From: an uncultured Myxococcales bacterium | GTDB taxonomy: Bacteria; Myxococcota; Myxococcia; Myxococcales; Myxococcaceae | DNA length: 32,501 bases | Assembly (NCBI GenBank): GCA_903911905.1 | Contig: CAIWFK010000770.1 | Span: forward strand, 1-32,501 | Direction of reading: 5' to 3' | Part shown: in pieces, positions 1-8,264 of the stretch | Layout: each line of letters begins with the position of its first letter | Position numbering within the stretch: the stretch's first letter is position 1 | The notes under the pieces: generated by a model | The model's input: the letters and a program-made list of their open reading frames with translations, nothing else | Told to the model about the DNA's origin: nothing | The model's database searches: none | Program-made: the position numbers and the translations under genes

Positions 1-240
1 GGCAACCCCGACGGCGGCGCGCCGCTGTACCGGCGTGGAGCCGGGTACAACGACCTGTTCGTCACCACCTCGATGCGCCCGGGTGACGACCCCACGGGGC
101 ATTCGTCGATTCGCATGTTCCGCCACACCACCTCGCGCTACCCGGTGGGCGGCATCAAGTCTCCGCACGATGGGCTCATTCACATCGCGCCGAGTGATTT
201 CGTGGCAGGCTGCCGGACCCTGCCCACCGCCGGGCCGTGA
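1..240 (+). CDS. C-terminal end of an unidentified protein (5' truncated)
   Basis: An open frame runs from the first base of the window to a TGA at 238-240 and gives the last 79 residues of a protein whose start lies outside. The fragment begins GNPDGGAPLYRR and ends CRTLPTAGP. It has no motif I recognise. The codons are GC-rich in third position and the frame is uninterrupted, so it looks coding. The next gene, a lipoprotein, starts 33 bases downstream on the same strand, so the two may be co-transcribed. An envelope or secreted protein is a guess from that neighbour and from the DGG composition. Confidence 0.6.
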   Translation, partial: GNPDGGAPLYRRGAGYNDLFVTTSMRPGDDPTGHSSIRMFRHTTSRYPVGGIKSPHDGLIHIAPSDFVAGCRTLPTAGP

Positions 241-273
241 AGGCGCGGCGGGCCTTCGTTCGAGGAAGAGCAC

Positions 274-2538
274 ATGAACTTCAAGCTGCTGACTGCGTGC
301 GCCCTGGGCGCGCTGGTGTTGCTGACGGGCTGCCCCGCGCCGGTGCAGGACTGCGTCAACGGCGACGAGCCGAGCTGTGACGCGGGCGGGTTGCCCGACG
401 ACTTCTGCAACTCGCCGGCCGAGGCCCTGGCCGATTCCACCCACTGTGCGCTGACGGTCAACCTCGGCCCGGACGCCAGCGTGCGCAAGACCGACGTCTA
501 CATCTCGCGGCTGGCCGACGGCGGCGTCGACAAGGACTGGTACGTGGGCACCATGCCCTCGACGCTGAACGCGCGCTCGCTCTTGCACGTCAACGCCGGC
601 TACCAGGTGCCGCAGACCGCGGTGAACTTCTCGGTCAACGTGCTCGAGCAGTTGGCCGACGGCGGCACGAAGAGCCTCATCACCGGCGTCGACAACCACG
701 GCACCTCGGCGCCCAAGCCGGTGGACCTGGTCATTCCCTACGGCAACGCCAACGCCACGGTGTTCGTGCTGGTGGGCGATTCGATGGGCATGGCGGTCGA
801 CAACCGCGACCCGTACTCGGTGCTGATGCAGGTGGTCGACAACCCCGACCTGAACGAGCCCAACGACACCACGCCCACGCCGGTGACCCTGACCCCCGCC
901 GCGGGCAACGAGCTGACCGGCACCCAGTCTGGGTACCTGGCGACCAACGACGACGTCGACCTCTATTCGTTCGACCTCACCGCGGGCGGCCGGCAGATCA
1001 TCTACCTGCACCTGACCGGGCCCATGCCGTACCCGACCAACCCGCCGCCGGCCTTCGGTCGAATCACCTTCACGCTCCTCGACCCCATGGGCACGCCCAT
1101 CGCCGAGGGCACCATGGCCAACGCCTTCCAACCCATCGACCTGGCCACCGCGCGGCTGGCCCCGATGACCGGCAACTACACGGTGCGCATTCAGGGCTAC
1201 AAGGACCCGAACTCGACCGCGGTGGTGCCCGGCGATCTGCGCGTGAAGTACGACCTGCTGGTGCGGGTGCTGCCCGACCTCGACCTGTCCGAGCCCAACG
1301 ACACCATCGGCACCGCCAAGGCGGTCAGCCTGAGTCCGAACTCGTCGCACCAGTTGACCGGCAAGCTCTCGTACGTGGCCGACGAGGAATGGTTCGCGGT
1401 CAGCCTCTCGGCGCGCCCGGGTCCCTCGGTGCTGCGCTTCACCACGAAGGTGTCGGCGACCGCGGGGCGCTTCGCTCCGACCACCGGCGTGCCCACCCGG
1501 CAGGTGCGGCTGATTGAGCAGGTGACCACCGGCATCAACGCGCAGGACCGACTCAACAACTGCCTGACCAACGCCGCCGTGTGCCCGCGCAGCTACACCG
1601 ACCCGCTGTCGGTGGCCGGCCAGTTGTCGCAGGCGGTGTGCAAGCAGTCGGACCCGGTCACGCACCTGAACCTCGACCCGCCCGAGTGCCTCTATTCCGA
1701 GCGCGACGAAGAGCCGCTCTTCACCGACCTGAAGAACTTCGTGGGCGCCATTCCCATTCCGGCCAACACCGCCACCCAGGTCTTCGTGCAGTTCCGCGAC
1801 CAGGGCCGCGGCGCGGTGAAGTACGCCGACGACAAGGACTGGACCATCGACCTGCAGTGGAACGACGACGCCGACGAGGCCAGCCGCCTGGGCGGGCCCA
1901 CGGTGGTGAACCTGGGCACGTCGAGCTCGGCGTCGAGCGGCGTGCTGTCGTACGGCTACGGCCGCATTCTCGACCCGTTCGACGTCAACAGTGGCGTCGG
2001 CATTCGCGGCCCCGAAGACTACGACGCGGTCGAGACCGACAAGGACCTCTACCAGTTCAACTTCGGCGGCGTGACGGGCGACCAGAACTGGGCGCTCAGT
2101 TGGGACCTGACCGACCTCGACGGTGGGGCGCCCCCGGGCGACCTCGCGCTCGAGCTCAGCTTCTGTGGAGCCGGCGGCACCGCTGGCACGCTGTGCACCA
2201 ACCAGCAGGACATCATCTTCGGCTACAGCTCGAACGTACTGGCGCCCTGGTACTCGGCGTCGACGGGCCTGGGCAGCTCGACCATGCTCTTCACCCGTAC
2301 CGACGACCACACCAGGACCACCATCACCGTGCGGCCCGTGGCCTGCCAGTGCTTCAGCGCTTCACGCGTGGCGGCCGGCAAGTTCTTCATCAACGTCGCG
2401 GCGGTGAACCGCGTGGGCAACGACCCCATCAATTACACCCTGCACCAGAGCATCAGCACCTACCCCCAGTCGTGGACCGATGGCGACGCGGGCGGCACCT
2501 GCCCGGTGACCGACGGTGGCTGCGGGTTCGGGCTGTAG
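274..2538 (+). CDS. Large lipoprotein with PPC-like beta-sandwich repeats
   Basis: This is a predicted 754-residue surface lipoprotein. The ATG follows an AGGAAG ribosome-binding site. Residues 1-20 form a signal peptide with the lipobox LLTGC (lipidated Cys20). Two similar blocks begin with a D-L-x-x-x-EPNDT-type motif (about residues 192-200 and 335-344) and continue into LTG and D-x-D/E-x-Y/W-x-x-x-L segments near 226-235 and 369-378. This is the layout of bacterial pre-peptidase C-terminal (PPC)-type domains. Related DDKDW and TDKDLY segments at about 519-523 and 588-593 suggest a third, more diverged domain. Several Cys residues occur in the C-terminal part. No enzyme motif is seen; a structural, adhesive or ligand-binding envelope role is inferred. 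It converges with the next minus-strand gene. Confidence 0.85.
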   Translation: MNFKLLTACALGALVLLTGCPAPVQDCVNGDEPSCDAGGLPDDFCNSPAEALADSTHCALTVNLGPDASVRKTDVYISRLADGGVDKDWYVGTMPSTLNARSLLHVNAGYQVPQTAVNFSVNVLEQLADGGTKSLITGVDNHGTSAPKPVDLVIPYGNANATVFVLVGDSMGMAVDNRDPYSVLMQVVDNPDLNEPNDTTPTPVTLTPAAGNELTGTQSGYLATNDDVDLYSFDLTAGGRQIIYLHLTGPMPYPTNPPPAFGRITFTLLDPMGTPIAEGTMANAFQPIDLATARLAPMTGNYTVRIQGYKDPNSTAVVPGDLRVKYDLLVRVLPDLDLSEPNDTIGTAKAVSLSPNSSHQLTGKLSYVADEEWFAVSLSARPGPSVLRFTTKVSATAGRFAPTTGVPTRQVRLIEQVTTGINAQDRLNNCLTNAAVCPRSYTDPLSVAGQLSQAVCKQSDPVTHLNLDPPECLYSERDEEPLFTDLKNFVGAIPIPANTATQVFVQFRDQGRGAVKYADDKDWTIDLQWNDDADEASRLGGPTVVNLGTSSSASSGVLSYGYGRILDPFDVNSGVGIRGPEDYDAVETDKDLYQFNFGGVTGDQNWALSWDLTDLDGGAPPGDLALELSFCGAGGTAGTLCTNQQDIIFGYSSNVLAPWYSASTGLGSSTMLFTRTDDHTRTTITVRPVACQCFSASRVAAGKFFINVAAVNRVGNDPINYTLHQSISTYPQSWTDGDAGGTCPVTDGGCGFGL

Positions 2539-2554
2539 CCGGGGGACGACGGCG

Positions 2555-2581
2555 CCGGGCCTTCGGTCAGTCAGGGCCCGG
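2555..2581. terminator. Candidate bidirectional stem-loop between convergent genes
   Basis: CCGGGCC at 2555-2561 pairs perfectly with GGCCCGG at 2575-2581 across a 13-base loop. The stem lies between two convergent genes and runs into the 3' end of the minus-strand gene. There is no U-tract on either side, so intrinsic termination is only a guess. Confidence 0.3.
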
Positions 2582-3077
2582 TGGCGTTCGACTGCAGGCG
2601 CAACGGCAACACGTCGACCTTGAGGTCGTACCTGGTGCGGGCGTCGCTCTCGACTTCGATCAGGTGGTCGCCCACGCTGGTCAGGTCGGCCGAGCGCGTC
2701 ACGTAGCCCTGCTGCTGCGATTCGCCCAGGAAGGTCTTGCCCGTCACCGGCACGCGCACCCGCGAGCTGCAGCTGGCTTCGTAGAAGTTGATGACCGTCT
2801 GGGTGCCGGCGCCCGAGGTCTCGCTGAGCAGGAAGCTGACCGTCACCGTCGAGGGCTCGAAGAGCTTCACCACGAACTGGTTGGTGCCCGGGAAGCGGCC
2901 CTCGACATAGCTGGTCTCGCCCAGAATGCAGCCGACGGTGGTCGAGCAGACGCTCCACGCGCCGTTGCAGTCGTCGGGGATGCGGGTGCCGAGGAACTGC
3001 TCGCTGACGCTCCCGCACCCGAGCGTACCGAGCGACAACAAGAACGCGACGATCAGCCGAGGCTGGGTTAGCTTCAC
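2571..3077 (-). CDS. Small lipoprotein of unknown function
   Basis: This is a 168-residue predicted lipoprotein. I place the start at the GTG at 3077 because the product then begins VKLTQPRLIVAFLLSL and reaches the lipobox LGTLGC about 20 residues in. The ATG at 3116 would add 13 charged residues and overlap the divergent neighbour's start. The mature part is beta-rich, with a Cys pair near the start (DDCNGAWSVC) and a C-terminal YDLKVDVLPL segment. That segment resembles the YDLLVRVLP stretch in the large lipoprotein at 274-2538, so it may be a single PPC-like domain. Function is unknown. The two divergent start codons are only 37 bases apart, so each promoter must overlap the other gene. 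Confidence 0.65.
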   Translation of the reverse strand: MKLTQPRLIVAFLLSLGTLGCGSVSEQFLGTRIPDDCNGAWSVCSTTVGCILGETSYVEGRFPGTNQFVVKLFEPSTVTVSFLLSETSGAGTQTVINFYEASCSSRVRVPVTGKTFLGESQQQGYVTRSADLTSVGDHLIEVESDARTRYDLKVDVLPLRLQSNATGP

Positions 3078-3114
3078 GCGGCTTCGCACGATTCGTTCGC
3101 CTCGGGGAAATGTC

Positions 3115-3648
3115 ATGACGCGTCCACTGCTCGCCGCTCTCGTCTCGCTGTCCATTCTCTGCGGTTTTGCCTCGTGTGGAAAGGTGCCCTTGCTGCCCGA
3201 CGGCGGTATCGACATTTGCTCGAAGGACGACCTGCAGTCCACGCCCACCCTGTGCCCCGATCGCCTCTCGCTGGGCTTCGGTCAGGAATTCGGCACCGGC
3301 ACCAAGATTGGCCAGGCCCCGCAGAACACCATCAGCATTCGCAACAACAGCACCGCGAACCTCGACGTCACCTCGGCCACGCTCACCGGCGACTCGGCGT
3401 TCACCATGACGGTGGGCTACGACGCCGACGCGGGCACCGGTCACGACCTGCCGGTGTCGATTGGCGGCAACAAGTACCTCTACCTGCAGGTCATCTTCGC
3501 GCCCACCCAGGCCAAGGCGTACAACGCGAGCATCACGCTCGCGAGCAACGCCAGCAATGCGCCGATGCAGGTCTTCGCCCTCAGCGGTTGCGGCGTGCCC
3601 ACCGACGGTGGCACCTCGCCCTGCTACGCCGACGGCGGCGCGCCCTGA
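3115..3648 (+). CDS. Choice-of-anchor-D / ASH-type lipoprotein
   Basis: This is a 177-residue predicted lipoprotein. The ATG at 3115 follows GGGGAAA. The signal peptide MTRPLLAALVSLSILCGFAS is followed by Cys21. The body is one immunoglobulin-like beta-sandwich of the choice-of-anchor-D or ASPM-SPD-2-Hydin type: a start segment around LSLGFGQ, then ISIRNNSTANLDVTSATLTGDSAF, then a LYLQVIFAPTQAKAYNASITL-like strand pair and a closing ALSGCG. Such domains are common in myxobacterial lipoproteins and have no known catalytic role. Its 3' end lies 3 bases from the convergent neighbour's stop codon. Confidence 0.8.
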   Translation: MTRPLLAALVSLSILCGFASCGKVPLLPDGGIDICSKDDLQSTPTLCPDRLSLGFGQEFGTGTKIGQAPQNTISIRNNSTANLDVTSATLTGDSAFTMTVGYDADAGTGHDLPVSIGGNKYLYLQVIFAPTQAKAYNASITLASNASNAPMQVFALSGCGVPTDGGTSPCYADGGAP

Positions 3649-3651
3649 CGT

Positions 3652-4404
3652 TCACTTCGACGACTTGAGGGTCGGCGCTTCACCGTCGATCCACAGCCAG
3701 TCGCTGCGCACGCCGTGCTCGCTCTCGGCCCACGGGTCGGGGCCCGGGCCGTCCCACCCGTAGGGGTCGACCACCGCCGGGCGACCGGTTCGGGTGTCGG
3801 TCAACCGCAGCACCTCGAACTCGAGCGCGGGCAGCCGCGCGCACCGCGACTGGCCCGAGAGGCCCAGCCGTTGCCCGGCCACCACCTTGTCGCCCGACGT
3901 CACCACCACCTTCGAGAGCGCCGAGTAGCGGGTGAGGAAGCCGACCCCGCCCAGCCCGTCGTGGCGAACTTCGACCCACTGCTCGTCGTCGACGATGCGG
4001 TGGGTGCGCGCGCAGGCCCACGGCGCCTTGACCCCGGCGCTGACCACCTCGCCGTCGGCGGCCGAGAGCACTGGCGTGTCCATCGGCAGACCGAAGGCGT
4101 AGCCGGTCGACCCGTCGTCGAGGCCCAGCGCCACCAGGCCGCACCAGGTCAATTCGGTGTCGCTCTCGCGCTTCGAGTCGACGGCGCGGGGCTCGGGCAA
4201 GTCGTGGTCGAACAGCCGGTACACCGGGTACTGCCCGTCGAAGGGCCGCTGCAGCACGGGGTTGAGCCGGTTCTTCGGGCCGGGCCGACCCGAACAGCGC
4301 TGCGCCCCCAGCGCGCCATCGCGACGAAGCACCACCGCCGGCTCGTCCTTCTTGCAGGCGCCCAGCGACAGCCCGGCCAGCAGCATGAGGGTCGACGGGC
4401 GCAC
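3652..4404 (-). CDS. Degenerate M23/LytM-domain lipoprotein
   Basis: This is a 250-residue lipoprotein with a GTG start and lipobox LSLGAC (Cys17), followed by charged KKDE. Residues about 99-199 follow the LytM/M23 peptidase pattern: GYAFGLPMDTPVLSAADGEVVSAG matches the usual G-x-D-F-x-AP-x-GTPV-x-A-x-GxV, VEVRHDGLGG matches the V-x-I-x-HG strand, and SGDKVVAGQRLGLSGQS matches GDxVxxGQxIGxSG. The zinc ligands are gone: the H-x-x-x-D of the first motif is absent, the His of the Y-x-HLS segment is Ala (RYSALSK), and HLHFEV has become ALEFEV. It should therefore be catalytically inactive, like the dLytM amidase activators EnvC and NlpD. It is the third gene of the operon with the GMC oxidoreductase, starting 8 bases after that gene's stop. 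Confidence 0.75.
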   Translation of the reverse strand: MRPSTLMLLAGLSLGACKKDEPAVVLRRDGALGAQRCSGRPGPKNRLNPVLQRPFDGQYPVYRLFDHDLPEPRAVDSKRESDTELTWCGLVALGLDDGSTGYAFGLPMDTPVLSAADGEVVSAGVKAPWACARTHRIVDDEQWVEVRHDGLGGVGFLTRYSALSKVVVTSGDKVVAGQRLGLSGQSRCARLPALEFEVLRLTDTRTGRPAVVDPYGWDGPGPDPWAESEHGVRSDWLWIDGEAPTLKSSK

Positions 4405-4412
4405 GCGAAGGC

Positions 4413-6065
4413 TCAGTGTTTCAGGTTGGCCAGCAGGCGGCTGGCGACCCGGAAGGAATTGGCGACGATGGTCAGCGTCACCGGCACGCCGCCGCTGGTG
4501 GGCATGAAGCTGCCGTCGACCACGTAGAGGTTCTTCACTTCGTGGCTGCGGCAGTCGCGGTCGAGCACGCTGGTCGACGGGTCGGTGCCGAAGCGGCAGG
4601 TGCCTCCCTGCAGAATGGTGGTCTCTCCGGCCACGCCCACCCGGTCGACGCGCTCGGGGTTGAGCGCCGCGAGCACCTCTTCGCCGCGCTCGACGAGGAA
4701 CTTCGTCATCTTCAGGTCCAACGGGTGGCGCTTGACGGTGATGGCCGCGACGGGCAACGAGAACCGGTCCTTCACCTTGCCGTCGACCGTCACCTGGGTG
4801 TCGGCGTTCGAGAGGAATTCACCGTAGATCTCGAACTCGAGAATGCGACTGTCGCGGTACTCGCGCAGCCGGTCCTTGAGCGCCTTGCCGAACACGCCAG
4901 CCTCGCCCTTCTTCGCCAGCCCCACCGCCGCGAAGATGGGGTTGGGGTGCTGCCACATGAAGCCCAGCGTGCCGCCCTTGCGGAAGCCGAAGCGCTCGTC
5001 GGGCATCAGGTAGAAGTCCTGCACCGAGCGGTTGATGAAGGGCAGCGTCGACTCGAGCCAGGGCGCGTCTTTCTTCTGCGCGCTGACCTTGAAGGTGGCC
5101 TTCGACTGGCCGAACGACGAGAAGAGCAGGTTCTTGCCGACCTGGCCGTTGCCGTTGGCCAGCCCCGTGGGGAAGCGGGCGCTCTTCGAATTGAGCAGCA
5201 GGCGCGCGCTCTCGACCGCGGTGCACGAGACCACCACCGTGCTGGCCGGCTGTTCGTGTTCGACGCCCTTCTCGTCGAGGTACACCACGCTCTTCGCCAG
5301 GCCCTTCGCGTCGACGGTGATTTCCTTCGCCATGCAGCGCGCGCGCAGCTCGACGTTCCCGGTGGCGATGGCCTGGGGAATGATGGCGGCCAGCGTGCTG
5401 CTCTTGGCCTCGTGCTCGCAGCCGTAGCTGCCACACAGCGTGCAGTACACGCAGCCGCCGCGGCCCTTGTACGGCTGGCTGGCGATGCCGCGCGCGGTGG
5501 GAATGGCGTGCCAGCCCAACTGCTTGGCCACGCGATCGATTTCCTGCGCGGCGGGGTGCTCGGCCAGCGGAGCCATCGGGTAGTTGCGGCTGCGCGGCTC
5601 GAGGAAGGGGTGCGGCACGGCGTTGCCCGAGACGCCCAGCTCGGCCTCGGCGCGATCGTAGAAGGGCGCGAGGTCCTGGTAGGTGATGGGCCAGTCGGCG
5701 TGGTTGGCGCCGGCGATGGCCCCCAGCTCACTGCGCAGGCGGAAGTCGACCGGCTTGAGCCGATAGAAGTACCCGCTCATGTGCACGGTGCCGCCGCCCA
5801 CGCAGTTGGCGGTCCACGCTTCGTTGGTGCGCGCGTAGGGCTGGTCGGGGCCCTTGCGCCAGAGGTGCGGCTCTTCCCACGGCAGGGGCATGAAGAAGTT
5901 GCGCCGCGAGTTCAGAATCTCGTCGTGCACGAAGTCTTCGGTCTTGTACCAATTGCCCTTCTCGAGCAGCACGACCTTGAGGCCTGCCTTGCCCAGCTCG
6001 AGCGCCATCGGAGCGCCGCCGGCGCCCGAGCCGATGATCACCACGTCCACCGCGTCGTGCGCCAT
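4413..6065 (-). CDS. GMC-family FAD oxidoreductase (gluconate 2-dehydrogenase large-subunit type)
   Basis: This 550-residue FAD-dependent dehydrogenase likely oxidises an alcohol or sugar; the substrate is not readable. Residues 7-37 form the Rossmann FAD-binding fold (VDVVIIGSGAGGAPMALELGKAG...LLEKG). NCVGGGTVHMSG at 87-98 is the GMC flavin-contact loop. A Cys cluster (C205, C208, C211, C216) precedes AKSS, as in the gluconate-dehydrogenase branch of GMC enzymes. The C-terminal block GGTCRFGTDP...VDGSFMPTSGGVPVTLTI is the conserved FAD/active-site end. It has no signal peptide of its own; export with the Tat-signalled subunit encoded one base upstream is the likely route. No cytochrome c subunit is encoded nearby. 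Confidence 0.88.
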   Translation of the reverse strand: MAHDAVDVVIIGSGAGGAPMALELGKAGLKVVLLEKGNWYKTEDFVHDEILNSRRNFFMPLPWEEPHLWRKGPDQPYARTNEAWTANCVGGGTVHMSGYFYRLKPVDFRLRSELGAIAGANHADWPITYQDLAPFYDRAEAELGVSGNAVPHPFLEPRSRNYPMAPLAEHPAAQEIDRVAKQLGWHAIPTARGIASQPYKGRGGCVYCTLCGSYGCEHEAKSSTLAAIIPQAIATGNVELRARCMAKEITVDAKGLAKSVVYLDEKGVEHEQPASTVVVSCTAVESARLLLNSKSARFPTGLANGNGQVGKNLLFSSFGQSKATFKVSAQKKDAPWLESTLPFINRSVQDFYLMPDERFGFRKGGTLGFMWQHPNPIFAAVGLAKKGEAGVFGKALKDRLREYRDSRILEFEIYGEFLSNADTQVTVDGKVKDRFSLPVAAITVKRHPLDLKMTKFLVERGEEVLAALNPERVDRVGVAGETTILQGGTCRFGTDPSTSVLDRDCRSHEVKNLYVVDGSFMPTSGGVPVTLTIVANSFRVASRLLANLKH

Positions 6066-6066
6066 G

Positions 6067-6723
6067 TCAGCAGCCCCGCCCGACGCCGCAGGTCAGCGCC
6101 TTGAGCGCCTTCGCGCCGTCGTACCCCTTCGCCGGGTCGCCCTTCACGTTGCGGCCCACCAGGGTGAAGCCCAGCGTCTTCCACCCGACCTCGCCCTGGT
6201 TGCCGCCGTAGCTGGGGTCGCCCAGGAAGCCTTCCAGGCAGAGCACCACCAGAATCTCGTACCAACGCGCTTCGCCGCTCTTCTCGGGGCTGTTCTTGAA
6301 GAGCGTGAGCACCTCGTCCTGGTCCTTCGGCGCGCACTCGGCGAAGGGCTTCTGGAACAGGCCACGGGCGCGACGGTCGAGCGCGGCCAGGCCCGGCACG
6401 AAGTTCGACTTCATCTGCTCCAACTGCGCGGTCTGCAGCATGCGGTCGATGTATTCGGGCACGTTGGCCTCGAGCGCGCCGGGGTCTTCGTCTTTGGGCA
6501 GCACGCGATCGACCGCCGCGGTGAGCGTGGCCCATTCGTCGTTGGTGAAGGTGCGGTGCGACGAGGTGGTCACCGCCGGGCGCACGGGCGCCGCCGGCGG
6601 GGCAGGGGCCTTCTGCTTCGCGTCGTCACAGGCGCTGCCCAGCAGCACCACCCCGCCGCCCATGAAGGTCACGCGCTGCACGAATACGCGCCGCGACAGG
6701 TCTGCTTCGTCGTCTTCCGCCAT
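6067..6723 (-). CDS. Gluconate 2-dehydrogenase subunit 3 family protein, Tat-exported
   Basis: This is a 218-residue partner subunit of the GMC oxidoreductase. I use the ATG at 6723 because it places the twin-arginine motif SRRVFVQ at residues 10-16, followed by a hydrophobic run and a possible lipobox ending LGSAC (Cys32). The next in-frame ATG is at 6732. The mature protein is alpha-helical, with the family features FTNDEWATLTAAVDRVLPKDEDPGA near residue 60 and YGGNQGEVGWKTLGF near residue 180. Its TGA is followed by one base and then the ATG of the GMC gene, so the two are translationally coupled. The subunit is known in the family to be needed for export or assembly of the flavoprotein; its exact role here is inferred. 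Confidence 0.82.
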   Translation of the reverse strand: MAEDDEADLSRRVFVQRVTFMGGGVVLLGSACDDAKQKAPAPPAAPVRPAVTTSSHRTFTNDEWATLTAAVDRVLPKDEDPGALEANVPEYIDRMLQTAQLEQMKSNFVPGLAALDRRARGLFQKPFAECAPKDQDEVLTLFKNSPEKSGEARWYEILVVLCLEGFLGDPSYGGNQGEVGWKTLGFTLVGRNVKGDPAKGYDGAKALKALTCGVGRGC

Positions 6724-6841
6724 GCGGGGCATTCTGGCCGCGATGGCGCACGAAGCAAGCGCCACTCGGGCAGGTGGGGGCCTTCGCCCCCAGGTGGTGG
6801 TGGCAGTCCTCCACAGTCGACGAAGTGGCCCGCAGCGGGGG

Positions 6842-6860
6842 CGAATGCAGGTAGCATTCG
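6842..6860. promoter_or_regulatory. Perfect inverted repeat in a divergent promoter region
   Basis: CGAATGC (6842-6848) and GCATTCG (6854-6860) form a perfect 7-bp dyad around AGGTA. It sits in the 179-base region between the minus-strand oxidoreductase operon and the plus-strand lipoprotein starting at 6903. It could be an operator or an RNA hairpin; neither is proven. Confidence 0.35.
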
Positions 6861-6902
6861 GGCCACGTACGGCCGCTTCACCTTCTTCGAGGACTCACCC
6901 GC

Positions 6903-8264
6903 ATGCGACGACTCTTCGTGCTCTCGACGGCTGCGCTGTTCGCGGCCTGTCCTGGTCCCTCCGGCGTGGACGGCGGTGCGGGTGGCGGCCACGTGGGCGG
7001 TGGTTCTGGCGGAGGCGGCGCCCAGGCTCCGTTCGTGGTGAGCGACCTCGATTCCACCGCGCGTGACGCGACGTACTTCGCCATCGCCGTCGACTCCACG
7101 CAGGACCGGGTGGGCGTCGCCTACTACACGCCCAGCGCCACCAATTCGGTGATGGGCATCACCGACTACGACCTCAAGTACCTCGAATGGAAGCAGGGCG
7201 TGGTGTCGACGCCGCAGACCATTCGCTTCGTGCAGCGCAAGGTCGGGCTGTCGCTGGCCTTCGACCCCACCACGCACGAGCCGATGGTGGCCTACCTGGG
7301 CGGGCCGACCGACCTCACCATGTCCATCTTCTGGCGCCAGAACGACGCCGCGCTGGCGGTGCGCACCAACGGCACCACGTGGACCGAGAACCTGGTGGCG
7401 ACCAAGGGCGATCAGGTGACCTGCGGCAACGCGGTGTCCGACCGTGGCACGCTGGTCGGCCTGTGGCCCTCGGTGGCCGTCGACCACTCGGGCGCGCTGC
7501 TGTACGCGTACCGCGACGGTCACGACGGGCAGTTCCCCCAGCAGGACTGGGCGGGCAGCGACGTCGAAGAATGGCAGGGCTCGGGCCTGGGCTCGCTCAG
7601 CGGCCACTGCGTCAACGCCGGCGGCAACAGCAAGCAGGCGTGGGGCGGCCACATTCAGCTCGCGCCCAGCGACACGGGCTCGGTGGGCATCGTGTACGAT
7701 CAGATGTTCGGCACCGCCGACACCAACGGCCAGAACGTCTACTTCCAGGAGCGCGACACCTCCGGCGGGTGGTCGGCGCCGGCCAACGTCATCAACATTT
7801 CGAACACCCAGACCGGCGCGTCGCTCGCGTGGGACAGCGAGCAGGGCTTCGGCCTGGCGGTGGTCGACCTGGGCGGCAGCCAGCTCTGGTACCTGAACAA
7901 GCCCACCGGCTCGGTGTGGCAGACCGCCGACCCCGTCTTCGGTGCGGGCTCGGGCGGCTGGTACCCCAACCTCGCGATGGACGTGGTGCACCACGAGCCG
8001 TCGATCGCCTACTACGTGTGCTCGCCGCGCGCCGGCGTGCCCGACACCTCGTGCACCACCGCCGAAGACGAGCTGCGCATCGCCCAGCGCGTGGCGGGCA
8101 ACTGGCAGGAGCTGGTGGTCGACACCGGCGGCGGCTACGCGCCGAAGCACGGCTTCCTCTCGACCGGCAAGCGGGTGGTGGTCTACCGGGTGCCGCCCGC
8201 GGTCGACGAGCAGGGCCTGACCGTCACCAACGCGGGTGCGCTCAAGATCGCGGTGGAGCAATGA
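6903..8264 (+). CDS. Lipoprotein, probable beta-propeller
   Basis: This is a 453-residue predicted lipoprotein. The ATG follows GAGGA. The signal peptide ends in the lipobox ALFAAC (Cys16), followed by a Gly-rich linker (residues about 24-40) typical of myxobacterial lipoproteins. The rest has repeated strand patterns such as GLSLAFDPTTHEPMVAYLGG, WPSVAVDHSGALLYAYRDG, GASLAWDSEQGFGLAVVDLG and YPNLAMDVVHHEPSIAYYVC. In each, a polar D-x-x-x-x-x-P/G turn is followed by VAY or AYY. This repetition suggests a sialidase-like or other beta-propeller, though no Asp-box is clear. The function is unknown. Its stop overlaps the ATG of the next gene (ATGA), so the two form an operon. Confidence 0.75.
   Translation: MRRLFVLSTAALFAACPGPSGVDGGAGGGHVGGGSGGGGAQAPFVVSDLDSTARDATYFAIAVDSTQDRVGVAYYTPSATNSVMGITDYDLKYLEWKQGVVSTPQTIRFVQRKVGLSLAFDPTTHEPMVAYLGGPTDLTMSIFWRQNDAALAVRTNGTTWTENLVATKGDQVTCGNAVSDRGTLVGLWPSVAVDHSGALLYAYRDGHDGQFPQQDWAGSDVEEWQGSGLGSLSGHCVNAGGNSKQAWGGHIQLAPSDTGSVGIVYDQMFGTADTNGQNVYFQERDTSGGWSAPANVINISNTQTGASLAWDSEQGFGLAVVDLGGSQLWYLNKPTGSVWQTADPVFGAGSGGWYPNLAMDVVHHEPSIAYYVCSPRAGVPDTSCTTAEDELRIAQRVAGNWQELVVDTGGGYAPKHGFLSTGKRVVVYRVPPAVDEQGLTVTNAGALKIAVEQ

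Noticed and set aside
4416-6104. Long plus-strand open frame opposite the GMC oxidoreductase gene
   Set aside because: Its translation is Ala/Arg/His-rich with no domain, a mirror of the GC-rich codons of the real minus-strand gene.
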